NCBI RefSeq assembly: GCF_000144695.1
Contig: NC_014378.1
Span: 718,781 to 782,780 of the forward strand
Reading direction: 5' to 3'
DNA: 64,000 bases
Source: Acetohalobium arabaticum DSM 5501
GTDB lineage: Bacteria > Bacillota > Halanaerobiia > Halobacteroidales > Acetohalobiaceae
Shown here: positions 54,080-62,219 of the stretch, one piece after another
How positions within the stretch are numbered: the stretch's first letter is position 1
Layout of the letters: every line of letters starts with the position of its first letter
Notes under the pieces: generated by a model
What the model was told of the DNA's origin: nothing
The model's input: the letters and a program-made list of their open reading frames with translations, nothing else
Database searches by the model: none
Translations under genes and position numbers: made by a program

Positions 54080-54952
54080 GTGGAAATTATCGGCAAACGA
54101 AAGATCTGGTTTATTATTTCAGCTTTAATCATCATTGTTGGATTAGGATCTCTAGTAATGCAGGGGCTTAATCTAGGGATTGATTTTACAGGCGGTACTT
54201 TGATGGAGTTTACCTTCGATAAGGAAGTAACTACCGGCCAAATTAGAGAAGTATTAGCCGGATTTGATCTGGATAAGAAGAGTGTAGTTCAAAATACAGG
54301 TGAAATGGGAATTTTAATTAGAACAGTAAATTTAAGACAGGATGAAATTACCGAGGTTCAATCAGCAATTAAAGATAAATATTCATCAGCGGAAATGTTA
54401 AGAACTGAGATGGTAGGTCCTGCTATTGGATCAGAATTAAAGAGTAAGGCCTACTGGGCATTATTAATAGCAGCAATAGCAATTGTTCTTTATATCAGTT
54501 ATAGGTTTGAATTCAAATTTGCTATTGCAGCTTTGATGGCTCTAGCCCATGATGTTTTAATTGTGATCGGAAGCTTTTCGTTGGTTGGTGAAGAGGTCGG
54601 TAGTCCATTTATTGCTGCTTTATTGACTGTGGTAGGTTATTCTATTAATGATACTATTGTTATCTTTGATAGAATTAGAGAAACAGTTAAATATCGTGAT
54701 AAAGAGAGTTTTGCTGATTTGAATAACAAGGCGGTATTAGATACCTTACCGCGTTCAATTAATACTTCAATGACAACTTTAGTTTCGATTTTAGCTATTT
54801 TAATCTTTGGAGGAGCTACTATTAAACCCTTTATGCTTGCTCTGTTAATTGGAATTTTATCGGGAACTTATTCTTCAATTTTTATAGCTAGCCCGGTATT
54901 AGTAGAAATCGATGCCTGGAAGAAGCGCAGGAATTCTAAACAGACAGCTTAA
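54080..54952 (+). CDS. secF: Protein translocase subunit SecF
   Basis: The 290-residue partner of SecD has TM1 (IWFIISALIIIVGLGSLVM), GIDFTGGTLMEF, and the helix motif YSINDTIVIFDRIRE. It starts at GTG 54080, 8 nt from aaggaggt. The pair is separate, not a fused SecDF. Confidence 0.96.
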   Translation: MEIIGKRKIWFIISALIIIVGLGSLVMQGLNLGIDFTGGTLMEFTFDKEVTTGQIREVLAGFDLDKKSVVQNTGEMGILIRTVNLRQDEITEVQSAIKDKYSSAEMLRTEMVGPAIGSELKSKAYWALLIAAIAIVLYISYRFEFKFAIAALMALAHDVLIVIGSFSLVGEEVGSPFIAALLTVVGYSINDTIVIFDRIRETVKYRDKESFADLNNKAVLDTLPRSINTSMTTLVSILAILIFGGATIKPFMLALLIGILSGTYSSIFIASPVLVEIDAWKKRRNSKQTA

Positions 54953-54962
54953 TTAATCTATT

Positions 54963-54994
54963 AGCCATTCTAATTATTAGGATGGCTTTTTTTG
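54963..54994 (+). terminator. Intrinsic terminator after secF
   Basis: The stem agccattct / aggatggct with an AT-rich loop is followed by seven T residues. Confidence 0.87.
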
Positions 54995-55024
54995 TTGGTA
55001 ATAATTCTTAACCTATGGTATAAT
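54995..55024 (+). promoter_or_regulatory. Promoter of the phasin-like/ubiB cluster
   Basis: TTGGTA (54995-55000) and TATAAT (55019-55024) are separated by 18 nt, upstream of the aaggagg at about 55034. Confidence 0.6.
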
Positions 55025-55050
55025 AATGTAAAGTAAGGAGGCGAGAAGTT

Positions 55051-55425
55051 ATGTTTGAGTTATTCAAAAAAACGATGGTTACTGGTTTGGGAGCTATGTT
55101 ATTTACTAAAGAGAAAGCAGAAGAGTTAGTAAATGAATTAGTCGAACAGGGCCGAATTAATAGACAAGAAGCAGAAGAAATCATAGAGGATTTAGTAGCT
55201 GAGATTGAAAAAGAATCCAATGAAACTAAGAATAGAATGAAACAGGAGTTAAGAGGACTTTTAGATAAAATGGGTTTGAAGAATGATGAAGAGATTACTA
55301 AATTAAAAGGAGAAATTAAGGATTTAGAATTAGAATTGGAAGCTTTGAAAGAAGAAGTTGAGGAATTAAAAGCTAATAAAGATTCTGGAAAAGAAAATGC
55401 AATAACGGAGATTGATGATGAGTAA
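55051..55425 (+). CDS. Phasin-family-like coiled-coil protein
   Basis: The 124-residue protein has a start typical of the poly-hydroxyalkanoate granule-associated/phasin-like group (ELFKKTMVTGLGAMLFTKEKAEELVNELVEQG) followed by a long, highly charged coiled coil (EITKLKGEIKDLELELEAL). In clostridia this family often neighbours ubiB. No PHA genes are seen in the window, so a membrane or scaffold role is more likely. It overlaps the DUF456 gene. Confidence 0.78.
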   Translation: MFELFKKTMVTGLGAMLFTKEKAEELVNELVEQGRINRQEAEEIIEDLVAEIEKESNETKNRMKQELRGLLDKMGLKNDEEITKLKGEIKDLELELEALKEEVEELKANKDSGKENAITEIDDE

Positions 55426-55891
55426 AGTATTAATCATAGTAGCAGTTATAATTGGAGTTTTAGGAACCCTTCTTCCTGGGCTACCTGGAACTCCAATTAT
55501 ACTTATAGCCGGTATAATTTATGGTTGGCTAAATGGCTTTCAAGTTATTTCTCTACAATTGGTCTTTTGGTTGGTAGTACTTAGTTTAGTGGCTGAATTT
55601 CTGGAGTATATTATAAGCGGCTTTAGCGCTAAAAGGTTCGGCGGTAGTAAATATAGTATTTTGGGACTACTTATTGGAGCTTTAATAGGAGCAATTATAC
55701 TAGGTCCCTTAGGAATTCTGGCGGGAATGTTTTTAGGTAGTATTATTGTAGAATTAATATTAGGGAAAGAAGTTAATTCAGCTGTTAAGACGGGAATAGG
55801 GGCTATAATAGGTGCTATAGGAGGTTCAATATTTTCATTTTTAATTTCTCTATTGATGGCTGGTTTATTATTAAGTAGAGTGTTTTATTAG
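55418..55891 (+). CDS. DUF456 membrane protein
   Basis: The 157-residue protein is composed of hydrophobic, glycine-rich helices (LIIVAVIIGVLGTLLPGLPG and GALIGAIILGPLGILAGMFL), with the PGLPGTPIILIAGIIYG motif typical of DUF456. Function is unknown. ATG 55418 overlaps the previous gene by 8 nt with acggag as ribosome site; ATG 55415 and TTG 55412 are also in frame. Confidence 0.85.
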   Translation: MSKVLIIVAVIIGVLGTLLPGLPGTPIILIAGIIYGWLNGFQVISLQLVFWLVVLSLVAEFLEYIISGFSAKRFGGSKYSILGLLIGALIGAIILGPLGILAGMFLGSIIVELILGKEVNSAVKTGIGAIIGAIGGSIFSFLISLLMAGLLLSRVFY

Positions 55892-55904
55892 GATGGTGAC
55901 TTAA

Positions 55905-57584
55905 ATGATAGGATTTAGGGGGTTAAATCGTCGTTATCGCCATATTCAGCGTTACCGCAAGATTGCTGAAGTATTGATCAAGAATGGATTTGGCTATCTT
56001 CTTGATAGTCTGGATTTATACCAGTTCTTACCATTGACCCGCAGATTAAAGCTGGATAATGAAGAATCTGAAGAATTATCTCGAGCAGAAAGGCTGAGGC
56101 TGGTATTAGAAGAGTTGGGGCCGACATTTATTAAGTTAGGGCAATTATTGAGTACACGACAGGATTTGATTCCACAGGAATATATTAAAGAATTAACAAA
56201 ATTACAGGATGATGTGCCCCCGTTTTCATTTGAATTGGTTTTACAACAGGTAGAAGAAGAATTAAACCAGCCAGTAGATGATCTATTTGCTAACATAGAG
56301 AAAGAGCCTTTAGCCGCAGCATCGATCGGCCAGGTACATAAAGCTGTTTTGAAGAATGGACAGCAGGTTGTAATTAAGGTACAGAGGCCTGAAATAAGAG
56401 ATATAATTGAAACTGATCTGGATATTATCTTTAATTTAGCTGAGATTCTGGATAAGCGGGTGATTGGTGATGACTTTTTGGATCCGGTGGAGATTGCTAG
56501 TGAATTCAATCGGATTATCAAGAAAGAATTGGATTATCAGATTGAAGGTAGAAATACAGAAAAGTTTAACAGGAATTTTGCAGATGAAGAAGAGATCAAG
56601 GTTCCGAAGATATATTGGGAACTGAGTACGAAAAAGCTACTGGTATCCGAATATATTGAGGGAACAAAGTTAAGTAGGATTAAATCTGAAGATATAGATT
56701 GTGATTACAAAAAAATAGCCCAAATTGGAGCTAACTCTTTTATGAAACAGGTTTTGGTTGACGGCTTCTTTCATGGAGATCCACATCCTGGAAATGTTCT
56801 GATTACTCCTGAAGAAAAAGTAGCCTTTATTGATTTTGGAATTGTAGGACGAATAGATAAAGATACTATGGAGGAGATAGCTGATTTATTTTTAGCTGTA
56901 ATCAACCGGAATATAGATAAAATGGTTGATAAGTTACTAAAACTCGGTATGTTAACCCAAAAAATTAATAGGCGAGCTTTAAAACGGGATATGGGTGAAT
57001 TATTGGATGAATATTATGGAGCAGATCTTAAAGAAATAGATATTAGCCGGATTATTAATCAGATGTTGAATCTTGCTTTTAAGTATCGAGTACAGCTGCC
57101 TACAGACTTTATTTTATTAGGTAAAGCTTTAATGACAGTAGAAGGAATAGGTAGAGATCTAGATCCAGACTTTAATGTATTGGCTGCAGCTAAACCTTTT
57201 GCTTATCAATTATTAAGGAAAAGATTCCATCCTAAGCGTATTTTTACCGAGATATTCAGTGATGCAAAGCAGCTATATCATTTCTTAGTTCATACCCCTA
57301 AACAGCTAGAACGAATATTAAAGTTATTAGAAAGACAGGACTTTAAAATTGAGTTAAGACATATCGGCTTAGAAGAACTGATATCCAAATTGGATATTAT
57401 TACTAACCGATTGTCTGTTTCCATAATAGTCAGTGCTTTAATTGTAGGCTCTTCTTATATTATGCAGACTGATAAAGGACCTACTTTATTTGAACTGCCT
57501 GCACTTGGTTTAGGTGGGTATCTGCTGGCAGGATTCTTTGGGCTCTGGCTAGTTATTTCTATTCTGCGGTCCGGTAGATTTTAA
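55905..57584 (+). CDS. UbiB/ABC1-family atypical kinase
   Basis: The 559-residue protein has the family motif GPTFIKLGQLLSTRQDLIP (KxGQ), the Ala-rich loop EPLAAASIGQVHKA, KVQRPEIRDII, HGDPHPGNVLI, FIDFGIVGRI and two C-terminal membrane helices (SIIVSALIVGSSYIM and GYLLAGFFGLWLVISIL). The family supports isoprenoid quinone or other lipid metabolism. Together with the small membrane genes around it, a membrane-lipid role is likely. Confidence 0.93.
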   Translation: MIGFRGLNRRYRHIQRYRKIAEVLIKNGFGYLLDSLDLYQFLPLTRRLKLDNEESEELSRAERLRLVLEELGPTFIKLGQLLSTRQDLIPQEYIKELTKLQDDVPPFSFELVLQQVEEELNQPVDDLFANIEKEPLAAASIGQVHKAVLKNGQQVVIKVQRPEIRDIIETDLDIIFNLAEILDKRVIGDDFLDPVEIASEFNRIIKKELDYQIEGRNTEKFNRNFADEEEIKVPKIYWELSTKKLLVSEYIEGTKLSRIKSEDIDCDYKKIAQIGANSFMKQVLVDGFFHGDPHPGNVLITPEEKVAFIDFGIVGRIDKDTMEEIADLFLAVINRNIDKMVDKLLKLGMLTQKINRRALKRDMGELLDEYYGADLKEIDISRIINQMLNLAFKYRVQLPTDFILLGKALMTVEGIGRDLDPDFNVLAAAKPFAYQLLRKRFHPKRIFTEIFSDAKQLYHFLVHTPKQLERILKLLERQDFKIELRHIGLEELISKLDIITNRLSVSIIVSALIVGSSYIMQTDKGPTLFELPALGLGGYLLAGFFGLWLVISILRSGRF

Positions 57585-57601
57585 GCATAGGAGTGGTAAA
57601 G

Positions 57602-57982
57602 ATGCAGTTAATTTTAGTGGCAGCTTTTGTTTTTGCTTTGATAGTTGCTATTTTTGCTATTCAGAATGCCATTACAGTTCAGGTAGTCTTATTTACCTGG
57701 CAGTTTGAGACATCACTAGTGGTAGTTATCTTTGGGGCAGCAATTCTGGGAGCATTATCAGTAGGCTTATTTGGATTGATGCAGTATATTAAGTTGAAGC
57801 TTAAATTAAGGAAGAAAGAGCAGAAGATTAATAAGTTAGAAGGGGAGTTAGCAGAATTATCTCCAGCCGAAGATGATAATAAGGAAAGAGGATTAATTGA
57901 AGAAGAGGAATCGGTTGAAAATAAAGCAATAGAGATAAAATCTGAAGTTAGGGATGAAAAAGAGCAGGAAAATCATTATTAA
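57602..57982 (+). CDS. LapA-domain (DUF1049) membrane protein
   Basis: The 126-residue protein has two membrane helices (LILVAAFVFALIVAIFAI and VVVIFGAAILGALSVGLFG) with IQNAITVQVVLFTWQFETSL between them, then a charged coiled tail. LapA proteins help assemble lipopolysaccharide in Gram-negatives, which fits a diderm. ATG 57602 is preferred to GTG 57593. Confidence 0.85.
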   Translation: MQLILVAAFVFALIVAIFAIQNAITVQVVLFTWQFETSLVVVIFGAAILGALSVGLFGLMQYIKLKLKLRKKEQKINKLEGELAELSPAEDDNKERGLIEEEESVENKAIEIKSEVRDEKEQENHY

Positions 57983-58039
57983 TCTAGAATTATGGGTATT
58001 GTTTGTTAGTAAGCAAATGTCAATCTGGAGGTTAAGAAT

Positions 58040-61000
58040 TTGATTTTGGATAGAGAATGGAAATTATTAAACCGGTCAACAGAAGAGGAGCCGAATTTAA
58101 GTGATTCCCTAAATATTTCATCAGTACTAGCAGAGATTCTATCCAGTAGAGGATTGAATAGCAAACAGAAGGTTGAGAACTTTTTAGAAGTGGAGTTAGA
58201 TGGACTCCATTCTCCTTTCTTGCTGGAGGGAATAGAGCAGGCAGTCGATAGAATCTCAACCGCAATGGAGTCTCAAGAGATTATCGGTATCTACGGCGAC
58301 TATGATGTTGATGGAATTACCAGTACCGGACTGCTTATTAATTACTTTCAACATTTAGGAGTTGAGCCTAAGTATCATATTCCCAATCGTCTAGAAGAAG
58401 GATATGGCCTCAATAAAGATGCTATTGAGAGCTTGGCTCAGAGCGGAGTTGAGCTTTTAATTACAGTTGACTGCGGTATTAGTGATTATCAAGAAGTAAA
58501 ATATGCTAATCAATTGGGGATAGATGTAATTATTACTGACCATCACGAAGTACCGGCCCGGATTCCACCCGCTGAAGCAGTCATAAATGCTAAACAGAGT
58601 AATTGTAATTATCCTTTCTCTCAGCTTTGTGGAGCAGGAGTTGCCTATAAATTAATTCTAGCGCTGGCTGATAAGGACCAACAGGTTAATCAGAAAGAAA
58701 TAAAAGAATATTATTTAGATTTATTAGCTATGGGAATAGTTGCTGATATTGTGCCGTTAGTAGATGAGAATAGGATTATGGTTAAATATGGTTTGGAGTT
58801 GCTGCAGAATCCAAATAATTTAGGTTTGAGTGCTTTAATTGAAGCGGTTGATTTAACAGAAACTGAGATCAATACCGGCCATATCGGCTACATTTTGGCA
58901 CCCAGGCTGAATGCTGCCGGCCGAATCGGTAATCCGGATCTGGCTTTAGAACTATTAATTACCGATGATCCTTCTCAGGCAGCCGATATTGCTGCTGAAT
59001 TGGAGGAAATTAATCACCGGCGGAGAGATATAGAGGCTGATATACGCCAAGAGGCAGAATTAATGGTTGAAGGAATGGACTTAGAGCAGACTAAAGCGCT
59101 GGTTTTAGCTTCTGAAAATTGGCATTCTGGAGTGGTAGGGATTGTAGCTTCTGATATTCAGGAGAAGTATTACCGTCCTACGATTATGATTGCCATTGAA
59201 GATGACGGCATCGGCAGGGGTTCAGCCCGAAGTATTAAAGGCTTCAATATTTATCAGGCAGTTAAGAATTCTGAAGATCTGCTCCCTAAATTTGGGGGTC
59301 ATGAACAGGCGGCTGGATTGAGTATTGCTAAAGAGGATATTGCTCAATTTAGGGATGAGATTAATCAGTATGCCGATGATAGACTGAGTGATAAGGATTT
59401 AACTCCGCGGTTAAAGCTGGATTGTGAAGTTGAACTGTCAGAGCTAAGCAAGGAATTAGTCCAGGAGATCGATTATTTAGCCCCCTTTGGTTTCGGCAAT
59501 CCGCGGCCTAAACTGGCTGTCAGGGAAGTTACGGTAGCTGATTTTGCGACAGTGGGCTCGAATGGTGAACATTTGAAGTTAGCTGTTACAGATGAAGCCG
59601 GTACTACTGTGGAATGTATTGGCTTTAATATGGCTGGTTTCAGACAAAAACTTATCTCCCAGCAGGAAGAGATAGATTTGGCCTGTACAGTAGAGATCAA
59701 TAACTGGCAGGGGAAGAGTGAATTACAGTTAAAGCTTAAAGATATTAACTTTCCTGAAGTTTCATTTATAGATCAATTATTTGCCAAATCAAAAGAGATT
59801 ATTGCTGATAATTATTACCGAGGTATTGGAGAGGAAGACCAGTTTTATACCAAAGTAGTAGGAGTTACCTTCGAAGGTCGTCAGGAGTTAATTAAAGAGT
59901 TAAAGAGAGGAGATAAGCTTAATTTAGTAAGAGAACCGGAGAATGAATATGATGAGTCTGCCATTCGAGTAGAGACTACTGATCAAGAGCAGATTGGCTA
60001 TCTTAAGTCCGGTCTAGCCAAACATTTGGCCCCTTATCTCGATGTCGGCTTTGAATATCAGGTGACTGTTTCAGAAGTAACCGGAGGAGTAGATAAAAAT
60101 TTAGGTGTTAATATCTTTATTGAGCAGGCAGGTTATAAAGAAGCAGAGTCAGCCGAGGAAGCAAAATCTTGTCGGGCCCAGCTGGAGACATTAAACCGCA
60201 GTGAGATTCTAAATGAAGTACGCCAGGCGTTGATTGGTGATTATGATTTTAGAAGTAAACAGAAAGAGGTCTTAACTACACTGGATAATGACCAGGATAC
60301 TTTAGCCATTTTTGGTACCGGACGTGGTAAATCGGCTATCTTCCAGAGTTATGCTGCTTTGCAGGCCTTGAATCAAGGCCGAATAACAGTTATACTATAT
60401 CCACTGCGGGCATTGGTCAATGATCAGTTTGACAGCCTGAAGAAGAATTTGGCACCATTAGGATTAGACATCTATAAGGCTAATGGTTCTTTAAGTGTTG
60501 GTGAACGAGAAAAGTTGATTACTGCTTTGAATCACGGGGAACTTGATATTGTTTTAACAACTCCTGAATTTATGGAGTATCATTTAGATAAGTTTCAGAA
60601 TTTAGCAGATGAAATCGGATTTTTAGTAGTTGATGAAAGCCATCATATCGGTATGGCTTCCAGTTCTTTCAGACCTACTTATAAACGTTTGGGCAAATTG
60701 AATTCTAAATTAGGTAATCCGCTGGTTTTAGCTGTTACAGCTACTGCTAATAATCAGGTAGCCAGAGAGATTATAGAAACTTTGAATATTGGAGAGATTA
60801 TTATTGATCCGCATGTACGTAGTAATCTAGAAATAATTGATAAGCGGGGCTGCAGAGATAAGGAAGCATATCTTTATGAGGTGGCAAGCAGTGGTGAAAA
60901 GAGTATTATCTATGTTAACAGCCGGGAGCAGAGTATAGAGCTAGCCAGCAATTTAAGACAGCGACTGCCTGGTCTTGCCGAGGAGATTGGCTTTTATAAT

Positions 61001-61672
61001 GCTGGACTGACAAATAAGGAACGAAACCGGATTGAAAGTATGTTCTGGAGCGGGAAATTAAAGATAATAGTTTCTACCAGTGCTTTTGGAGAAGGAATTG
61101 ATATTCCTGATATTAGAAATATAGTACTGTATCACCTTAATTTTAATTTAACTGAATTCAACCAACAGAGTGGACGCGTCGGCAGGGATGGTAAACAGGC
61201 CAAGATTCATCTACTTTTTGGCCAGCAGGATGTCCGGATTAATGAGTTTATTCTGGATAGTATGGCACCAGAAAGAGAAGTCTTGGTTCAATTATACTGT
61301 GTATTAAAACAGGAAGAGGATACAGACCAACAAATAAAGTTAACCAATCAGCAGTTAGCCCAAAAAGTCAGCAGTCGGCTGCAGGGTAAAGTCAGAGAGA
61401 ATACAGTTTCTGCTGGTTTAGGAGTTTTAGAAGATTTAAATATATTAACCAGGATTCAGGAGGCAGGAAATAGAATAATTCAATTAAGAAGGATTCCTGA
61501 TTCTCAACTGGACTTAAATGATTCACTGCGGTATAGGGAGGGATTGGAGGATAAAGAAGCCTTTAATGAATTCAAAGACTTTATTCTGAATGCAGAAGCT
61601 GAAGAATTATTATCTTTAGTTAATCAACCTATCTATCCAACTAAATTAGTAAAGACTAAGGGGGAGAATTAA
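58040..61672 (+). CDS. recJ: RecJ exonuclease fused to a HIRAN domain and a RecQ-like helicase
   Basis: One uninterrupted 1210-residue frame holds three modules. RecJ (about 1-580): GDYDVDGITST (residues 86-96), ITDHHEVPARIPP (DHH 167-169), LAPRLNAAGRIGNPD, the DHHA1 GGHEQAAGLSI (about 418) and an OB region. HIRAN (about 600-690): VVGVTFEGRQELIKELKRGD, EPENEYDESAIRV, QIGYLK. RecQ-like helicase (about 725-1070): Walker A FGTGRGKSAIF (about 756), PLRALVNDQFDSL, DESHH (about 864), FRPTYKRLGKL, AVTATANNQVAREII, AFGEGIDIPDIRN, QQSGRVGRDGK. RecJ alone is usually about 560-580. All catalytic motifs look intact. It starts at TTG 58040, 7 nt from ggaggtt. It precedes apt, as recJ often does. Confidence 0.95.
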   Translation: MILDREWKLLNRSTEEEPNLSDSLNISSVLAEILSSRGLNSKQKVENFLEVELDGLHSPFLLEGIEQAVDRISTAMESQEIIGIYGDYDVDGITSTGLLINYFQHLGVEPKYHIPNRLEEGYGLNKDAIESLAQSGVELLITVDCGISDYQEVKYANQLGIDVIITDHHEVPARIPPAEAVINAKQSNCNYPFSQLCGAGVAYKLILALADKDQQVNQKEIKEYYLDLLAMGIVADIVPLVDENRIMVKYGLELLQNPNNLGLSALIEAVDLTETEINTGHIGYILAPRLNAAGRIGNPDLALELLITDDPSQAADIAAELEEINHRRRDIEADIRQEAELMVEGMDLEQTKALVLASENWHSGVVGIVASDIQEKYYRPTIMIAIEDDGIGRGSARSIKGFNIYQAVKNSEDLLPKFGGHEQAAGLSIAKEDIAQFRDEINQYADDRLSDKDLTPRLKLDCEVELSELSKELVQEIDYLAPFGFGNPRPKLAVREVTVADFATVGSNGEHLKLAVTDEAGTTVECIGFNMAGFRQKLISQQEEIDLACTVEINNWQGKSELQLKLKDINFPEVSFIDQLFAKSKEIIADNYYRGIGEEDQFYTKVVGVTFEGRQELIKELKRGDKLNLVREPENEYDESAIRVETTDQEQIGYLKSGLAKHLAPYLDVGFEYQVTVSEVTGGVDKNLGVNIFIEQAGYKEAESAEEAKSCRAQLETLNRSEILNEVRQALIGDYDFRSKQKEVLTTLDNDQDTLAIFGTGRGKSAIFQSYAALQALNQGRITVILYPLRALVNDQFDSLKKNLAPLGLDIYKANGSLSVGEREKLITALNHGELDIVLTTPEFMEYHLDKFQNLADEIGFLVVDESHHIGMASSSFRPTYKRLGKLNSKLGNPLVLAVTATANNQVAREIIETLNIGEIIIDPHVRSNLEIIDKRGCRDKEAYLYEVASSGEKSIIYVNSREQSIELASNLRQRLPGLAEEIGFYNAGLTNKERNRIESMFWSGKLKIIVSTSAFGEGIDIPDIRNIVLYHLNFNLTEFNQQSGRVGRDGKQAKIHLLFGQQDVRINEFILDSMAPEREVLVQLYCVLKQEEDTDQQIKLTNQQLAQKVSSRLQGKVRENTVSAGLGVLEDLNILTRIQEAGNRIIQLRRIPDSQLDLNDSLRYREGLEDKEAFNEFKDFILNAEAEELLSLVNQPIYPTKLVKTKGEN

Positions 61673-61676
61673 CAGA

Positions 61677-62189
61677 ATGGATTTAACAGATAAGATTAGA
61701 GTTATTGAGGATTTTCCTGAGGAAGGAATTAAATTTAAAGACATTACTACTTTATTAAAGGATATTGAAGCTTATCAGGCTGCTATTGATCAATTTGTTG
61801 ACCGGTATCAGGACTGTGATATAGATGTAGTGGTAGGAATTGAATCCAGAGGCTTCTTAGTAGGTGCTCCGCTTGCCTTAGAATTGGGTAAAAGTTTTGT
61901 GCCGGCTAGAAAGGAAGGTAAACTTCCTGCTGAAGTGGTTCGGGCTGAATATGATCTTGAGTACGGAACTAGTATTTTGGAACTTCATTGTGACGCTATT
62001 GACCCAGGAGATAAAGTCTTAATTGTAGATGATCTGTTGGCTACAGGGGGAACAGTTGAAGCAGCAGTTAGCTTAGTAGAAGAATTAGGAGGAGAAGTAG
62101 TTGAATTGGCCTTTTTAATAGAACTGTCATTCCTAGAAGGACGTGATGAATTAACAGACCATGATATATATTCAGTAATTATTGAATAA
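61677..62189 (+). CDS. apt: Adenine phosphoribosyltransferase
   Basis: The 170-residue enzyme makes AMP from adenine and PRPP. It has FPEEGIKFKDITTLL, VVGIESRGFLVGAPLALELG, FVPARKEGKLP and the PRPP loop VLIVDDLLATGGTVEAAV. It starts 4 nt after the recJ-fusion stop. Confidence 0.97.
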   Translation: MDLTDKIRVIEDFPEEGIKFKDITTLLKDIEAYQAAIDQFVDRYQDCDIDVVVGIESRGFLVGAPLALELGKSFVPARKEGKLPAEVVRAEYDLEYGTSILELHCDAIDPGDKVLIVDDLLATGGTVEAAVSLVEELGGEVVELAFLIELSFLEGRDELTDHDIYSVIIE

Positions 62190-62219
62190 ATTCGAGTTTG
62201 AATAAAGGAGATTTAGAGA

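Noticed and set aside
55994-56521. A 175-codon minus-strand frame inside the UbiB gene
   Set aside because: Antisense shadow of a conserved kinase with no start signal or domain.
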